The notes beneath the pieces are model-generated. The model saw only the letters and a list, made by a program, of their open reading frames with translations, made no database searches and had not been told where the DNA came from. The position numbers were made by a program, and so were the translations under genes. A stretch of DNA of 64,000 nucleotides from Cricetomys ansorgei (Eukaryota; Chordata; Mammalia; Rodentia; Nesomyidae): the NCBI GenBank assembly GCA_026225945.1, contig JAMJFZ010001133.1:18207501-18271500 (forward strand). The letters are read 5' to 3'. Shown here piece by piece: positions 48,481 through 59,989 of the stretch; the stretch's first letter is position 1, and each line of letters starts with the position of its first letter.

Positions 48481-49186
48481 CTTTGCTAAATGCATGGGAA
48501 CTAAACTGTGCCCTATATTGACTCCTGAACTTTCATAGAGGGTCTCTTGTGACAGAAATAACTAAGTGCAGCAGCCAGGTCTCTCTGCAGGGTAGGAGGA
48601 CAGCCACAGCCCTGTTTGTAAAACACTCCCCTGATAAATGCTTTGAACACATCACTGTGACTCCTTTCTTTGAAATCCCACATAGTCCCATCTCTGGCTG
48701 CTTGGGCTGTTCTCTGTAGGAATACCCCTGGGCCTGCTTTTGGAATGACTCCAGTTGGTGGCTTGGCATGACAAAACATCTACCAAAGATCCAAATGCAG
48801 TATTAAGCCATAACAATTAAACGCAATGATAGTAGGCAAAGAAAGAGTAGATATCAGACAAAAATCTGAAACAAGCCTAATAAATCTTATGTAGGCTACG
48901 ATTAAAGTTGGATTTCAATTAAAGACACCAAGAACCATTTCTGTGCCGAGTCGATCTGGGAAAATTCAGTCTGGTTTCATAGCACACAGGAGGACATGCT
49001 TTATTTGGATGTAAGATTCCAATATAAATAAGTAACCAGTTTCCTTCCCTATGCTAAGGGAGTACGCGTAGAAAACATGGGTAGAGTGCTTTATAAAGTT
49101 TGTATGTGGAAGCGTAAAGCACATTTCACAGAAGTGGAGAGCGGAGAAGCACTGCCTACAGGATGGGAATGGTGGTGGGAAGGTGG
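48481..49186. other. Intergenic stretch without recognised genes
   Basis: Overlapping 78-88-aa ORFs in two frames at 48.5-48.8 kb have no recognisable domain. Confidence 0.5.
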
Positions 49187-49607
49187 TGTCTTGGCTTGCT
49201 TCCTATTGCTGTGACAGACGCCATAACCAAAAGTAATTTGGAAAAAGGTTTGTTTCATCTTACAGCTTAAAGCCCATCATGAAGGAAGTCAGGGCAGGAA
49301 CTCAAGCGAGGATCTGAAGGCAAGAACTGAAGCAGAGGCCGTGGTGGAGGGCTGCTTACTGGATTGGCCCCTCCTGGGGTGGGGTGGACTTGCTCAGCTT
49401 CTTACACTGCCCAGGTTCCGCCTACAATTGGATTGCCATCCTACATCATCACTGATCAAGAAAACGCCCCCACAGTCTTGCTTACAGGCCAATCTGATGG
49501 AGGCAATCCCTCAATTGAAGCTTCCTCTTCCTGGATGACCCTATCTTATGTCAAGTTGTTTAAAAAAAAGGCAAAACAAGACAGCAACAACAAAAATCAC
49601 CAGCACA
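49187..49607 (-). mobile_element. ERVL-MaLR solo LTR, minus
   Basis: Starts TGTCTTGGCTTGCTTCCTAT and ends near CACCAGCACA. Internal 'agggcaggaactcaagcgag' and 'gaactgaagcagaggccgtg' fit the family. Flanking GGTGG/GATAG could be an eroded target duplication. Confidence 0.8.
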
Positions 49608-49834
49608 GATAGATAAAGGAGGTCAGATAAGAAGCTCATAATAGTCGGAAGGAATAAATCCTAGTGTCCGACAGCTTAGTGTGATAGCTCCAGTTTATGA
49701 TAGTATTACAGTTCTGTGCCATGTGTTGCCATAGCATGTCTAAGAGTATGCATTTGGATGTGTACGCATGAGTACGTTTTTCTGTGTGAGTGCACACATG
49801 TACATCCTACGATGTGTGTGTGTGTGTTTGTGTG

Positions 49835-50095
49835 TGTGAAGGCCAGAGGACAATCTGGGGTGTCAATTCTCTCCTTCCACATTGTTTGAGACAGGATCTC
49901 TTTTTCTATTGTTCACTGCTGAATGCACCAGACTAGCCTTGGAGCGTTGGAGATTCTCCAGTCTCTGCCACTCATCGTAACACGGAAGCACCAGGATTAT
50001 AGGCATGTGTTAGTACACCCAGCTTTCATGGGTTTTGCATTCTTACTTTTGCATGGTAAGTGCTTTATCACTGAGCCAACTTCCCAGCCCTGTTA
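49835..50095 (-). repeat. B4-type SINE, minus
   Basis: 'gaaggccagaggacaatctg', 'tttgagacaggatctctttt', 'ccaggattataggcatgtgt' and 'gtaagtgctttatcactgag' with 'ccaacttcccagccc' are the reverse complement of the ID/B1 composite. A short TG run precedes it. Confidence 0.75.
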
Positions 50096-50099
50096 TTTT

Positions 50100-50939
50100 T
50101 GTTTATAAAGAACTAGAAAAGGAAGGGTTCCTAGCACAAAGAAGTGATAAATGCTTGAGAGGCTAGAATTGCTAATTACCCTAATTGTATCATTACAAAT
50201 GGTGTGTATGCATTGTATCATATTACACTGTACCCCACAAATTGGATATGCACAATTTTAAATAAATTATTCAAATGGAAAAATTAAAAGTTGGAATGGG
50301 AAAGATCTGTCTCATTGCCACTTAAAAAAGCTAAACTCCACAGAGAAGCTTAAATTATCTGGAGTATGGTTAGCAAAGACAGGTCAAGTGACCCTAGGAT
50401 TCCACTTCCTGTTCATATCATAGAAAGCTACAAATGACTGATGGGATAAATTGAATTGCCTCTAAAACTTTGGCACAGGAGCAGACAGGGAAGGAATCTG
50501 CATCATAGATGGGAACAAAGGAAATAGCAATTTAACTTCTGATGGCTCCAAGAGAATTAGTCCCAATTCTCTTAGATGAGGTTCTACCCGTTGAAGAGTC
50601 TTCCTCCATTTCTCACAGAATGCAGAGAAGCAATGTGTAAAGTTACTGACAAAGGCCCCACCTATGCCAATATAAATAGGGTCTTTCTATTTGCACAGCA
50701 CGGATTTTCCCCAAGTACCAGGTAGGAGCCCACCAAAGACTAGTTACAGGGCATATGGCTCTGAGAATAGAGGGTCCTAAGCATTTACCTCTTAGAGGAT
50801 GATGAGCCATTACAACTGCAATCGCTGCCCCCACCTCTCTCTCCAATTAGGAAAGCAGGGACGAGGTAGACGAGAGAAACTCTAAGGAGCCCACAGAATT
50901 TGGATGGTGAAGAGGTGTCACAAATGCACACTTGCAAAA
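50100..50939. other. Intergenic stretch without recognised features
   Basis: No gene or clear repeat recognised. AT-rich near 50160-50300. Confidence 0.5.
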
Positions 50940-51735
50940 CCAACCCTAAATTAAATGAACAAATCCCTGAAAATCAGCTTCATGTAAAACTGACGCAAGA
51001 AGAAAGAGAAAATATAAAATCCCTATATCGATACAATGATTTGGATTTTTAATAAAAAAATAAGCAAATAGTTTTAAGAATTTTTTACATAGTTTTACAT
51101 GAAATTCTATCAAAGACAAGGAAAACATAATTCCAGACATACTTTCAGAAAACAACGGAGAGAATTCTTAACTCTTTTGATAAGAATAATATCTCTTGTG
51201 AACCTAATTTAATTTAAAAATCCCTAACAAAACACCAGGAAGTCAAGTCATTCATGTGCACAAATGGGAATTACGATGAGCAAGAGTAATTCTACCTTTT
51301 GGAAAGTAATAACATGGTTTTTATCATTTTTAAATGTGAAAAAAAACCAGAAAATGCAATTCATCACTTCGAGGAGGAAGAGAGGGAAATTATGACCCTC
51401 CTAGTATGTACAAAGTAAAATTGACAAATTTTAACACAAATTCAAGATTTCTTTGAAATACCTTAAAAACCACTAATAGAAAGGCACCTACCGCGAACTC
51501 CTGCAGGTGTCAGCACAGTAAAGGTAAAATAGCACACTTTGCCTGTCACTGGGAATAACATGTATGCTAGCTTCCGTCACTTCAATGTAAAATTATACTA
51601 GGGATCTCATTCAACCTTGTTAGACAGGGGAGGAAGAAACACAGGGTTCATTATTGGCAAATGACATGAAAAGCCTACAGAATATACAAAACTGTATATG
51701 CATAGTTTTGTAGAATATATACATACATATGCCAA
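50940..51735 (+). mobile_element. Degenerate LINE-1 ORF2 fragment, plus
   Basis: Order of L1 ORF2-like blocks: 'gaagaaagagaaaatataaa', 'catgaaattctatcaaagac', 'gaaaatgcaattcatcactt', 'aaaattgacaaattttaaca', 'gttcattattggcaaatgac'. Heavily mutated, with no open frame. Confidence 0.6.
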
Positions 51736-51764
51736 AGAGAGAGAGTGGGAGAGAAAGGGAGAGC

Positions 51765-51870
51765 ATACTAGGTATGTTGGTACATGCCTACAATTCCAGA
51801 ACTCAGGAGGTTGAGATAAGAGGATTAGAAGTTCAAGGGCAGCATGGGCTCACAAATGTTCATACTGTCT
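51765..51870 (+). repeat. B1 SINE fragment
   Basis: 'ggtatgttggtacatgccta', 'caattccagaactcaggagg', then it degrades after 'ggcagcatgggctcaca'. Confidence 0.65.
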
Positions 51871-52581
51871 AGTAGAGAATCACCAAGCATCCATGGTGCT
51901 GTATTTGTATAATAAAACCTACTCTGCACTAAAGGGCCAAACAGTATGAACAAATCTCAGAAGTACTAAGCCAGAGCAGAAAAGCATATTTTATAAAGAT
52001 CCCCAAATATGCCAAGTTCAAAAATTAGTCTGTGGCGGCAGACAATCCCTGCCCAGTTTGGGGAATGGTGGGTGATTGACTCTAACCCACAGAAGGACAC
52101 AGTCTGGGCTGATGGAAACACTCAAAAGTTTGTTTTAATTGATGTTTAAACCGGTGGTCAAACCTCAGAAATGAGCCTACCCACTTAACATCTATTATTT
52201 GCAAATGGTGCCTTATTGTGTTGGGTTCAATGGTGACTTGCCACAGATTGAGATCACCTGAGCAGGGAGGGTTTCCAGCATGATCCTGATTGCCTCAGCT
52301 GCACCTGCTGGCAATCCAGATGAAATGGGCATGGCAGAAGGAAGATGACTCGTTTGCCCTCCTGGTCTTCCTTCTCGCCTCTAAACTGATTTACCCTGTT
52401 GCTGTACCTGTGGGTTCCTTCTCTGATATCAGAACCGTCCAAGAAGGTTCCAGGCTTTGAACACCAGATTGGGACTGCACAGGCATTGAGTCTGTGGACT
52501 GAGCAACTACTGGGTTCTCAGTCTCTTGGATGTGATACAGCTGTGGTTTACTATTTTAATGTAAGCTGAATTAATAAATTC

Positions 52582-52585
<4 letters not shown>

Positions 52586-52638
<53 letters not shown>
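52586..52638 (+). repeat. (CA)n microsatellite
   Basis: Pure ACACAC run of about 26 units. Confidence 0.95.
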
Positions 52639-52659
52639 ATTGGTTCTATTCCTCTAGAG

Positions 52660-52881
52660 CAGTAGTCCTGAACCTTCCTAATGCTGTGCCTCTTTAATAC
52701 AGTTCCCATGTTGTGGTGACCCTTAACCATAAAATTATTTTTGTTGCTACTTCATAACTGCAATTTTGCTACTGTTACAATCATAATGTAAATAGCTGAC
52801 ATGAAAATGGTCTTAGGCAACTCCTGTGAAAGGGTCATTTGACCCCCAAAAGGGTCACCATCCACAAGTTGAGTGCTACCC
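52660..52881 (+). mobile_element. URR1-like hAT non-autonomous transposon with perfect 8-bp target duplication
   Basis: 222 bp, with inverted termini (CAGTAGTCCTGAACCTTCCT at the left; reverse complement of the right end GGGTAGCACTCAACTT). Internal 'gtggtgacccttaaccataa' and 'cttcataactgcaattttgc' fit URR1. Flanked by CTCTAGAG at 52652-52659 and 52882-52889, the 8-bp duplication expected of hAT transposases. Confidence 0.92.
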
Positions 52882-53167
52882 CTCTAGAGAACTCCACCTA
52901 ATGCATACCTCGATTTCCAAACATTTACAACTATTAGATTTCTTTGTACAATATCTTTGCCCGGTAATAATAATGCTGTCTTCAAGAAATGCCAATGAAT
53001 GGACTGCCTTCCTATAAATGGTAATTGCCATTTTATATCATAACTATGTGTAACTCTATAGAGTATTCCTATGTGCAATCAATTACATTGGTAAAGTTGT
53101 AAAGCACCTTAAAATGACAAGTAAACTCATCTCTCAGACAAAGAGCTAATGACCTCTCCATATAAGA

Positions 53168-53320
53168 ATTCCTGCTGGGAATGGCAGTACACACCTTTAA
53201 TCCCAGCACTCTGGAGGCAGAAGGCAGGTGGATCTCTGTGAGTTCCAGGCCAACCTATTCTACATAGAAAATTCCAGACCAGCTAAGACTATATAGTAAG
53301 ACCCTGTACCAACAAAAGAA
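53168..53320 (+). repeat. B1 SINE
   Basis: 'cacacctttaatcccagcac', 'gtggatctctgtgagttcca' and 'ggccaacctattctacatag', with an A-rich end. Confidence 0.9.
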
Positions 53321-53321
53321 G

Positions 53322-53535
53322 GAGCTTGGACAGATGGCTCAGCAGTTAGGAGCACTAGCTGCTCTTGTGGAGGATCTGGGTTTAGTTCCCACTGCAACTC
53401 AATACTGTAACTCCAGTTTAAGGGACTCTGATGCCTTGTCTTGGCCTCTGCCAGCTCCCGTGCACACGTGGTACACATAAACTCATGAATGTATGCATAC
53501 ACATAACATTTTAATAAATAATTAAATTTAAAATT
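53322..53535 (+). repeat. B2 SINE
   Basis: 'cttggacagatggctcagca', 'actagctgctcttgtggagg', 'tttagttcccactgcaactc', and a tail region with CATACACATAACATTTTAAT. Confidence 0.88.
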
Positions 53536-54370
53536 TCTTACAGGCCTTTTTTTTAAATATAATAAATTACCACATAGGTAAGGCTTTACTCTTGGAGTAA
53601 AGTGATTTCATTATAAGTGGATTTCACTCTTGAGTGTGGCTACTTTACCTATTTCTGGCTTTGTCTTCATGTGTATCAGTAGCCTGGAAAAGAAAAAAAA
53701 TAAGATGTGGGGTAGATATGTCCTTTTGCTCAAATAAAATATAAACCAGAAACACCAACATATCAATAATGTCAGTGGCACTGTGAGAGTTGTTCTAATA
53801 GATCGTCTCTGTCTTCTAGGATGAACATGTATTACTTGCTTCTCATGTATAGGAAATGCTATAATGCAAATGAGAACTATTTCTGGGGAACCTATTACAC
53901 TTACAAAGTACTTTAAATAATTTCCATGGAGCTCAATTTATGAGTCAAAATTTTATTCCTTCGACAGGCAACAGGTTTCATTATTCATTGGTCCCACCCA
54001 CAGAACATGCATGAATTAAGAGAGCATTGTGAGCTTCTTACTTATAAATGTTGCATGATTTCATATTCCAATGGCAGGGAATATTTTTAAAGCTCATTCA
54101 AATCTACCTAGATTATATTTGGAGTTTTCTTCTATAATATTCACTAAAGATGGAGCCTGTGATGTTTCCTAAAAAATAGATGATGGAGAAAAAAGAATTC
54201 ACTGGCAATTTATTTGCCCTTTTAAAAAATTCTCTGTATTGCCAAACATAAAAAGAGAGAATTGTTTGCTGAACCGTGTATAATCATCACCCAGACTTAA
54301 ATATCTTGCCATGCTTCATATTTAATGTGTATGGGTGTCTATCTGCATGTATGTCTGTGTGCCACTCAGA
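53536..54370. other. AT-rich intergenic stretch, unassigned
   Basis: No gene or recognisable repeat. Confidence 0.5.
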
Positions 54371-54373
54371 TCC

Positions 54374-54780
54374 TGTCTTACTTTGCTTTCTGTTATCGTG
54401 ATAAAACACTATGGCCAAAAGCAAGCTGGAGAGGAATGGGTTTATTTCATCTTACAATTCCACATCATGGCAGACCATCAAAGAAGTCAGGCAGGCACCT
54501 GGAGGCAGGAACTGAAGCAGAGAAAATGGAGGAGTTCTGCCTTCTGGCTTGGTCCTCAGAGCTCTCTCAGCTTGCTTTCTAATACACCCCAGAACCAACT
54601 GTCCAGGGGTGACACCACTTACAATGGGCTGGACCCTCCCACACCAATCATTAAGAAAGGGCTCCACAGGCTTGTCTACTAGCCAATCATATGGAGGCAT
54701 TCTCTCAATTGTGATTTCCTCCACTCAAATAACTCTAGCTTGTGTCAAGTTTGAAAACCAAAACAAACAAACAAACAAAA
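54374..54780 (-). mobile_element. ERVL-MaLR solo LTR, minus, right end eroded
   Basis: Starts TGTCTTACTTTGCTTTCTGT. Internal 'gaatgggtttatttcatctt', 'ggcaggaactgaagcagaga' and 'actctagcttgtgtcaagtt', then a (CAAA)n patch replaces the usual terminus. Confidence 0.8.
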
Positions 54781-54899
54781 GTTCCTGCAGAGGTCAGATT
54801 CCCTGAAACTGGAATTACTGACAGTTATAAGCTGCCATGTGGATGCTGGGGCTCAAACTCTGGACCTCAGGAAGAGCAGCTAGTGTTCAGCAGCCTGAA

Positions 54900-55500
54900 G
54901 AGGACTAGTTGACAGTGAGTCAGACTAGCACCTCAGCTCATGGTCTAGAAACTCAATCTCTCCAAACTTTGTTCTTTTAGGAATTATCATACTAACTAAA
55001 GACAGCAATCCAACCAGCGAACCACCAACCAACATCCCCACTGACTCCTGGGGCAGGGATCCCGGGGCTTCAGACACTTTATAACCTAAGCCAAAAGTTC
55101 CCATAAACCCATGGGGCACCCAACCCCCAAAACAAGCTACAGGTGCCAGAACGACTCCACCCAACTAAATTATACCTACCTGCATCAAGCATTCCAAACC
55201 CAACTCATAAACAACTACACCACAGCTGGGGTGGGAACACAAACCTAACCCAAATGCCATTTTGCGATTTTACAGAAACCAAAATAACAAAAACTTCTTC
55301 CAAGTGTTCCTCTACATCTTACAGTCTAGAAGACTCTAGCCCCCACTCTCCTCTCATCATTGTCCTCCTTCATCCTTAACATTCTGACTTAAACCTTTTC
55401 ATGGAGTGTCTCTTGAAAATCTAGAGAATAATTTGTGAACAATACCAAAAAGCTCGTTACAATAAACCACCACCTCTAAACATACAGGCAGACTTATATT
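54900..55500 (-). other. Unassigned A/C-rich segment with a 79-codon minus ORF
   Basis: The plus strand is unusually A+C rich and G poor over about 550 bp, unlike its neighbours. The minus ORF (54925-55164) is glycine/valine-rich with a hydrophobic stretch (GMLVGGSLVGLLSLVSMII) and ends in a charged tail. The frame upstream of it is open apart from one stop. I do not recognise it. It may be a decayed retroelement, a processed pseudogene fragment or chance. Confidence 0.3.
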
Positions 55501-55920
55501 TTTACATCAAATCATCACACATGGATATCAAAACCACGGCAAAGATGGGAGAGGGTGGAGATCTCACACACAAATATTGTGAAGGGGGAGAAGAGCTGAT
55601 TGATCTGGATCTCCTTGTTTTTTGCCTTCTGTGTCCTGATTCAGGAGAATTGCCCTGTCTTTTGAAGCTCTCAACCTGGAACTGACATCACAGTTTCCCT
55701 CTGGCCTGAAGGAACACAAGCTTAATGTAGCTTGCAGGAAGCCTGACTTCAGTGAGCTGTATCACCCCTAAAGGAGTTAAACGTGAAAGATAGCACACTG
55801 CCTTTGCAGGAGGCCCGTCTGATCGTAGACAACAGCGGTACAGAAAATAATGGCATGCTACTGGCACTTAGGGCTAGCCAGATCTAGGGAAGCAATTCAC
55901 TGGACGCCAGCTTCCAAGTC
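55501..55920. other. Intergenic stretch without recognised features
   Basis: No gene or repeat recognised. Confidence 0.5.
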
Positions 55921-55957
55921 TCCTTCCTTCCTTTTTTTCTTTCTTTCTTTCTTTTTT

Positions 55958-55996
<39 letters not shown>

Positions 55997-56284
55997 CTCT
56001 TTCTTTCTCTCTCTCTCTCTTTCTTTCTCTCTCTCTCTCTTTCTTTCTCTCTCTCTTTCTTTCTTTCTTTCTCTCTTTCTTTCTCTCTTTCTTTCTTTCT
56101 TTCTTTTCTCTCTTTCTTTCTTTCTCTCTTTCTTTCTCTCTTTCTTTCTCTCTTTCTTTCTTTCTTTCTTTCTCTCTCTCTTTCTTTCTCTCTCTCTCTC
56201 TCTTTCTTTCTTTCTCTCTTTCTTTCTTTCTTTCTTTCTCTCTCTCTTTCTTTCTTTCTTTCTCTCTTTCTTTCTCTCTTTCTT

Positions 56285-56315
<31 letters not shown>

Positions 56316-56429
56316 CTCTTTCTCTCTTTCTTTCTCTCTTTCTTTCTCTCTTTCTTTCTCTCTTTCTTTCTCTCTTTCTTTCTTTCTTTCTTTCTCTCTC
56401 CTCTTTCTTTCTCTCTCTCTCTCTTTCTT

Positions 56430-56468
<39 letters not shown>

Positions 56469-56513
56469 CTCTCTCTTTCTTTCTTTCTTTCTCTCTTTCT
56501 TTCTCTCTTTCTT

Positions 56514-56546
<33 letters not shown>

Positions 56547-56675
56547 CTCTTTCTCTCTTTCTTTCTTTCTCTCTTTTTCTTTCTTTTTCTCTCTTTCTCT
56601 CTCTTTTCTCTTTCTTTCTTTCTCTCTTTCTTTCTCTCTTTCTTTCTCTATTTATTTATTCTTTTCTTTCTTTTT
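55921..56675 (+). repeat. Giant polypyrimidine (TTTC)n/(TC)n tract, about 750 bp
   Basis: Almost pure C/T on the plus strand, mixing TTTC tetramers with CTCTCT. Some blocks are organised as a 12-bp unit TTTCTTTCTCTC repeated several times. It abuts the poly-T end of an inverted B1 and probably grew from that A-tail. The 295-aa F/L/S ORF is a translation of the repeat. Confidence 0.97.
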
Positions 56676-56824
56676 TCAAGCTAGGGTTTCTCTGTTGTAA
56701 CTCTGGCTCTCTGGCCGTCCTGGAACTCACGCTGTAAACAGACTGGCTTTGAACTCACAGAGATGTGCCTGCCTCTGCCTCCCGAGTGCTGGGATTAAAG
56801 GCGTGCGCCACCACCACCCAGCTC
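56676..56824 (-). repeat. B1 SINE, minus, near full length
   Basis: 'ctagggtttctctgttgtaa', 'actggctttgaactcacaga', 'ctgcctctgcctcccgagtg' and 'ctgggattaaaggcgtgcgc'. Close to the B1 consensus, so relatively young. Confidence 0.95.
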
Positions 56825-56882
56825 TCCTTTCTTATACAATTAGTTTGTATTGGAACCCTCCATCGCCGGAAGTACCCATGTG

Positions 56883-57690
56883 CATTTCTTACTTCTTCTT
56901 GATGTGACCAAATGCCTGACAGAAACAGCTCATGGTAACTTGATACAAGCTAGAGTCTTTAAGAAGAGACCCCAAACTGAGGAAATGTCCCCCCAAAGTA
57001 GCCTCTGGGCAAGCCTGTGGAGCATTTTCCTGATTGATGATTGACGTTGGAACGTCCAGCTCACTGTGGGCAGTGCCAGCTCCGGGATGGTGATCCTGGA
57101 GGCCGATAATAAAGCAATCTAAGTAATGAATGGAGAGCAGTCAAGGAAGCAGCGTTTCTCCATGACCTCTGCATCAGCTTCTCCCTCCAGGATCCTCTAA
57201 TGGAGTGTGACCTTAGAGTTGTAAGCCAAAATAAACCCTTTCCTCCCCACGTTGTTTGTGTTCATGGTGTTTCACAACAGCAATGGAAACTCTAAGTAAG
57301 ACAATGCCTGAAGGGAAGAGATATTTTATTTTGGCTCACAGATTAAGAGGGTTTCGTCTATGTTTTCCTGATCCTGCGTACTTGGAAAGAACATCATGGT
57401 GGTGGGAGAGTGTAGGGAGGAGGTTGTTTACTACATGGTAAAGAGGAATCACAGGGAAGTGGGGGTGGGGGAAAAGAAGGAAAAAGAGGAGGAGGAGGAA
57501 GAGGAGGAACTGGGGACCAGGCATAAACTTCAAAGGCATGCCCCAACGACTTACTAATTCTAACTAGACTGTACCACTTGAAGTTTCCAGAACCTTCCAA
57601 AATAACACCATCAGCTGGGATCCAGCCAAGAACACTTGGCCTTATATTTCCCTGAGAATTATGTTAGACCATGAATTCTGCACCCAGCTA
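56883..57690 (-). mobile_element. Older MaLR-type LTR, minus, split by a younger LTR
   Basis: Left piece ends 'gtgaccaaatgcc' (56916). The right piece resumes at 57304 with 'atgcctgaagggaagaga' and continues 'attttattttggctcacaga', 'aaggcatgccccaacgactt', 'ataacaccatcagctgggat'. A purine-rich GAGGAGGA block lies at 57475-57512. Confidence 0.75.
56917..57303 (+). mobile_element. ERVL-MaLR solo LTR, plus, complete with 5-bp target duplication
   Basis: 387 bp, TG...ACA termini, with the polyadenylation region AAAATAAACCCTTTCCTCC. Flanked by ATGCC at 56912-56916 and 57304-57308. Removing the LTR and one ATGCC restores a continuous older LTR, so ends and orientation are secure. Confidence 0.92.
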
Positions 57691-59595
57691 ATTAACTATC
57701 TTATGCCTCCCCCACTCAGGTGGTTATGATACTGTGTCTATTAACTCAATGGTCTCAAAAAAGTTCTAACATTGAATGTCAACCAGAAAAGAGACAAATA
57801 TTAAGTATAATGAATGGGGCATTGCTAGGGAAACTATTACAAGGTTCAACCAAGAAAATAACCCTATTTAGAGAAGAAGGAATTCTTAACTGACCCCACA
57901 AAGCTGATTATCTTGTAATAGGGTCATCTGCTGACATTGTTCTATTCTGGTCTCTAGGTTCCAGGAGAGGTGGTGCTTTCAATGCTAGGCCTGTGTCACT
58001 CACTCACCACTGAGGTCGGAGGTCAAGTCAATATCACTCAGACCTAAATCTAAGAACAGTGAACAGAACATTCCCCAAGGAAAATCGGAGAGCAGCTACC
58101 AGCAAAATACCAGATGTAGCAAAGCCAGCAGCTGGGTATCCACAGAATAGGGGCTAAGAGGAACCAGTGATCCACATGTGGAAAAGAAGGGGGGCGGGTC
58201 ACAGATGTGAATCCCTTCCTTATATTCAGAGCCTGGACTTCTAAGAGTTTCTAGCTAGCTACCCCATAGTGTCCCACCCTTTCAGGACTCTTGTCTGTTG
58301 GGTCTGCAGGCCTATCTATCAATGGTCCTACTGTACCTTCTCTCTCACATCCTCATACTAAATGCATTGTTAAATTCTTTCATGGAATAACACTAGTAAA
58401 AAGAGTTTCTGGTCCCAACACCTAGAATCATGTCACAGTTTAATATCTATGGTGGTGAAGTCGAGCCACAATGGAGAAAATCGTGGCTTTCTTGGTTTGG
58501 TGCTTTTAAACACCAGGAGGCAACATAAGAAGCAGTTATTGCATTTCTCAATGAAAGAAGAAATGGAGGAAAGTAGCTTTCAAATCACTAAGCGGACTTG
58601 ACTTTCAAGCAAGAAGAGATCCCTGCTGGAGCTCTGCGGTAGAGTGCTTTCCCACAGTGCATGATGCCTATATCCCATCCCAGGTCACAGGACCCCTACC
58701 CGAACCCCCTGTATCAAAGAAAGAGATCCCTAACCCAGTGAGGGTATTCCACCCTATCTGTGGGTCTTGCCTTCTCTTTCCCTTGGGCAAGCAGCTTGGC
58801 ATCAAAAGCTAAACTCTGTAAGCAGAGCGAAAGATCACCAAGGTCCCTCTGACCCTCACAGAGTCAGAAATCACTTGAAGCCTTCCAGGGAGGGCCCCAC
58901 ATGTGCTAAAAGATGCATAGCAAATGTTGAAGGATAATAAATAAAAGAATAAAAGGAAAATGAGTAACTTTTGCAAGTGAATTTATGTTTATACAACAAT
59001 ATTTGTGGAAACATGCCTTCCCACCTTGGAGACTGCTAATCCATCACTATGACACTAATGTCGCAAGAACGCACAGCCGTCAGGCGGTGACCATTACTTT
59101 TTAATAGACACTCCGCTTTCAGCAATCGCACTAACAAAATTGGAGCAGCCCGGTCTGCATGCGGGAGATGCAAGCTAGCAAGAGCTCCAGGAAGGAAGCT
59201 CCCTTCTGCAGGCAGGATGCAAGCTCAGGTAGTCTAGATGCAGGGCAGGAGGGGCAGATCGAGGAAACATCTCACCAAGAGATCCTTCCAGAACCTGGCC
59301 CACGCCTGCGTGAGGCTTACATGCCTATATCTCTAAAGTTGCCTTTGTTTTCTGAAAGCTGTTCTGATTTTGCCCAGAAAGACTGGGTTCCAGGGCTGGG
59401 TGTATGCCCTTTGCTTTCAGAGTAGACAAGATGCTGAAACATGCAAACGTGGATCGCATAGGCTAAGCACGCTTTTAGAAATGCTTACCAATGACACTAA
59501 AGGAGAGCTTTCTTAAAACCATTTTTAAAATCTCTGATGCATTTGTCTCTGTGCACGAACACCGTTCATGCATTCGCTCGTTCCTTTGGCTACCT
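57691..59595. other. Intergenic stretch with a diverged ID-like element
   Basis: No gene recognised. 58625-58700 ('tggagctctgcggtagagtg', 'ctttcccacagtgcatgatg') resembles a worn ID/tRNA-Ala-derived SINE. The 88-aa ORF at 59159-59425 has no recognisable domain. Confidence 0.45.
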
Positions 59596-59599
59596 TCTG

Positions 59600-59812
59600 G
59601 AGCCGTGCTAAGGATGCAACTCTTTAACACAGTCCCTCACGCTGCGGTGACCCCGCCATAACATTATTTTCGCTGCTACTTCATAACTGCAATTTTGCCA
59701 CTGTTATGAACCATAATGTGAATGTCTGACATGCAGATTATCTCCGGACACAACTCTGAAACGGATTTTTGACTCTTAAAGGGGTCACGACCCACAGGTT
59801 AAGAACGGCTGT
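59600..59812 (+). mobile_element. URR1-like hAT element, left end decayed
   Basis: 'ctttaacacagtccctcacg', 'cttcataactgcaattttgc', 'ctgttatgaaccataatgtg', 'ggggtcacgacccacaggtt' and 'aagaacggctg' match the same family as 52660-52881. The left inverted terminus is worn away. Confidence 0.85.
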
Positions 59813-59989
59813 TCTAGAAGGTGGGAAATGTGCCTAGCACTGTGGAATGTGGATGTTGGTAAGCCACGTTCCTGGCTCTCGTATGAAATGGTTAGCCATG
59901 CTAAACATCAGAAGTAGCGTGAAGCCAGAAGTACAAGCAAGGGGCTACAGGGGCGTAAAGAAACTGGTGGTTTATAAAACATCGTGGGC

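Larger units (their letters stand above)
52050..52910 (+). mobile_element. MaLR/ERVL-type LTR, plus, interrupted by (CA)n and URR1
   Basis: 'gtctgtggactgagcaacta', 'tgtaagctgaattaataaat' (polyadenylation signal) and 'ttggttctattcctctagag' ... 'aactccacctaatgcata' resemble the 3' part of such LTRs. A (CA)n array splits it at 52586-52638 and URR1 is inserted at 52660. The left end is uncertain. Confidence 0.55.

Noticed and set aside
55850..56737. 295-aa F/L/S-rich ORF
   Set aside because: It is the translation of the (TTTC)n/(TC)n tract plus part of an inverted B1.
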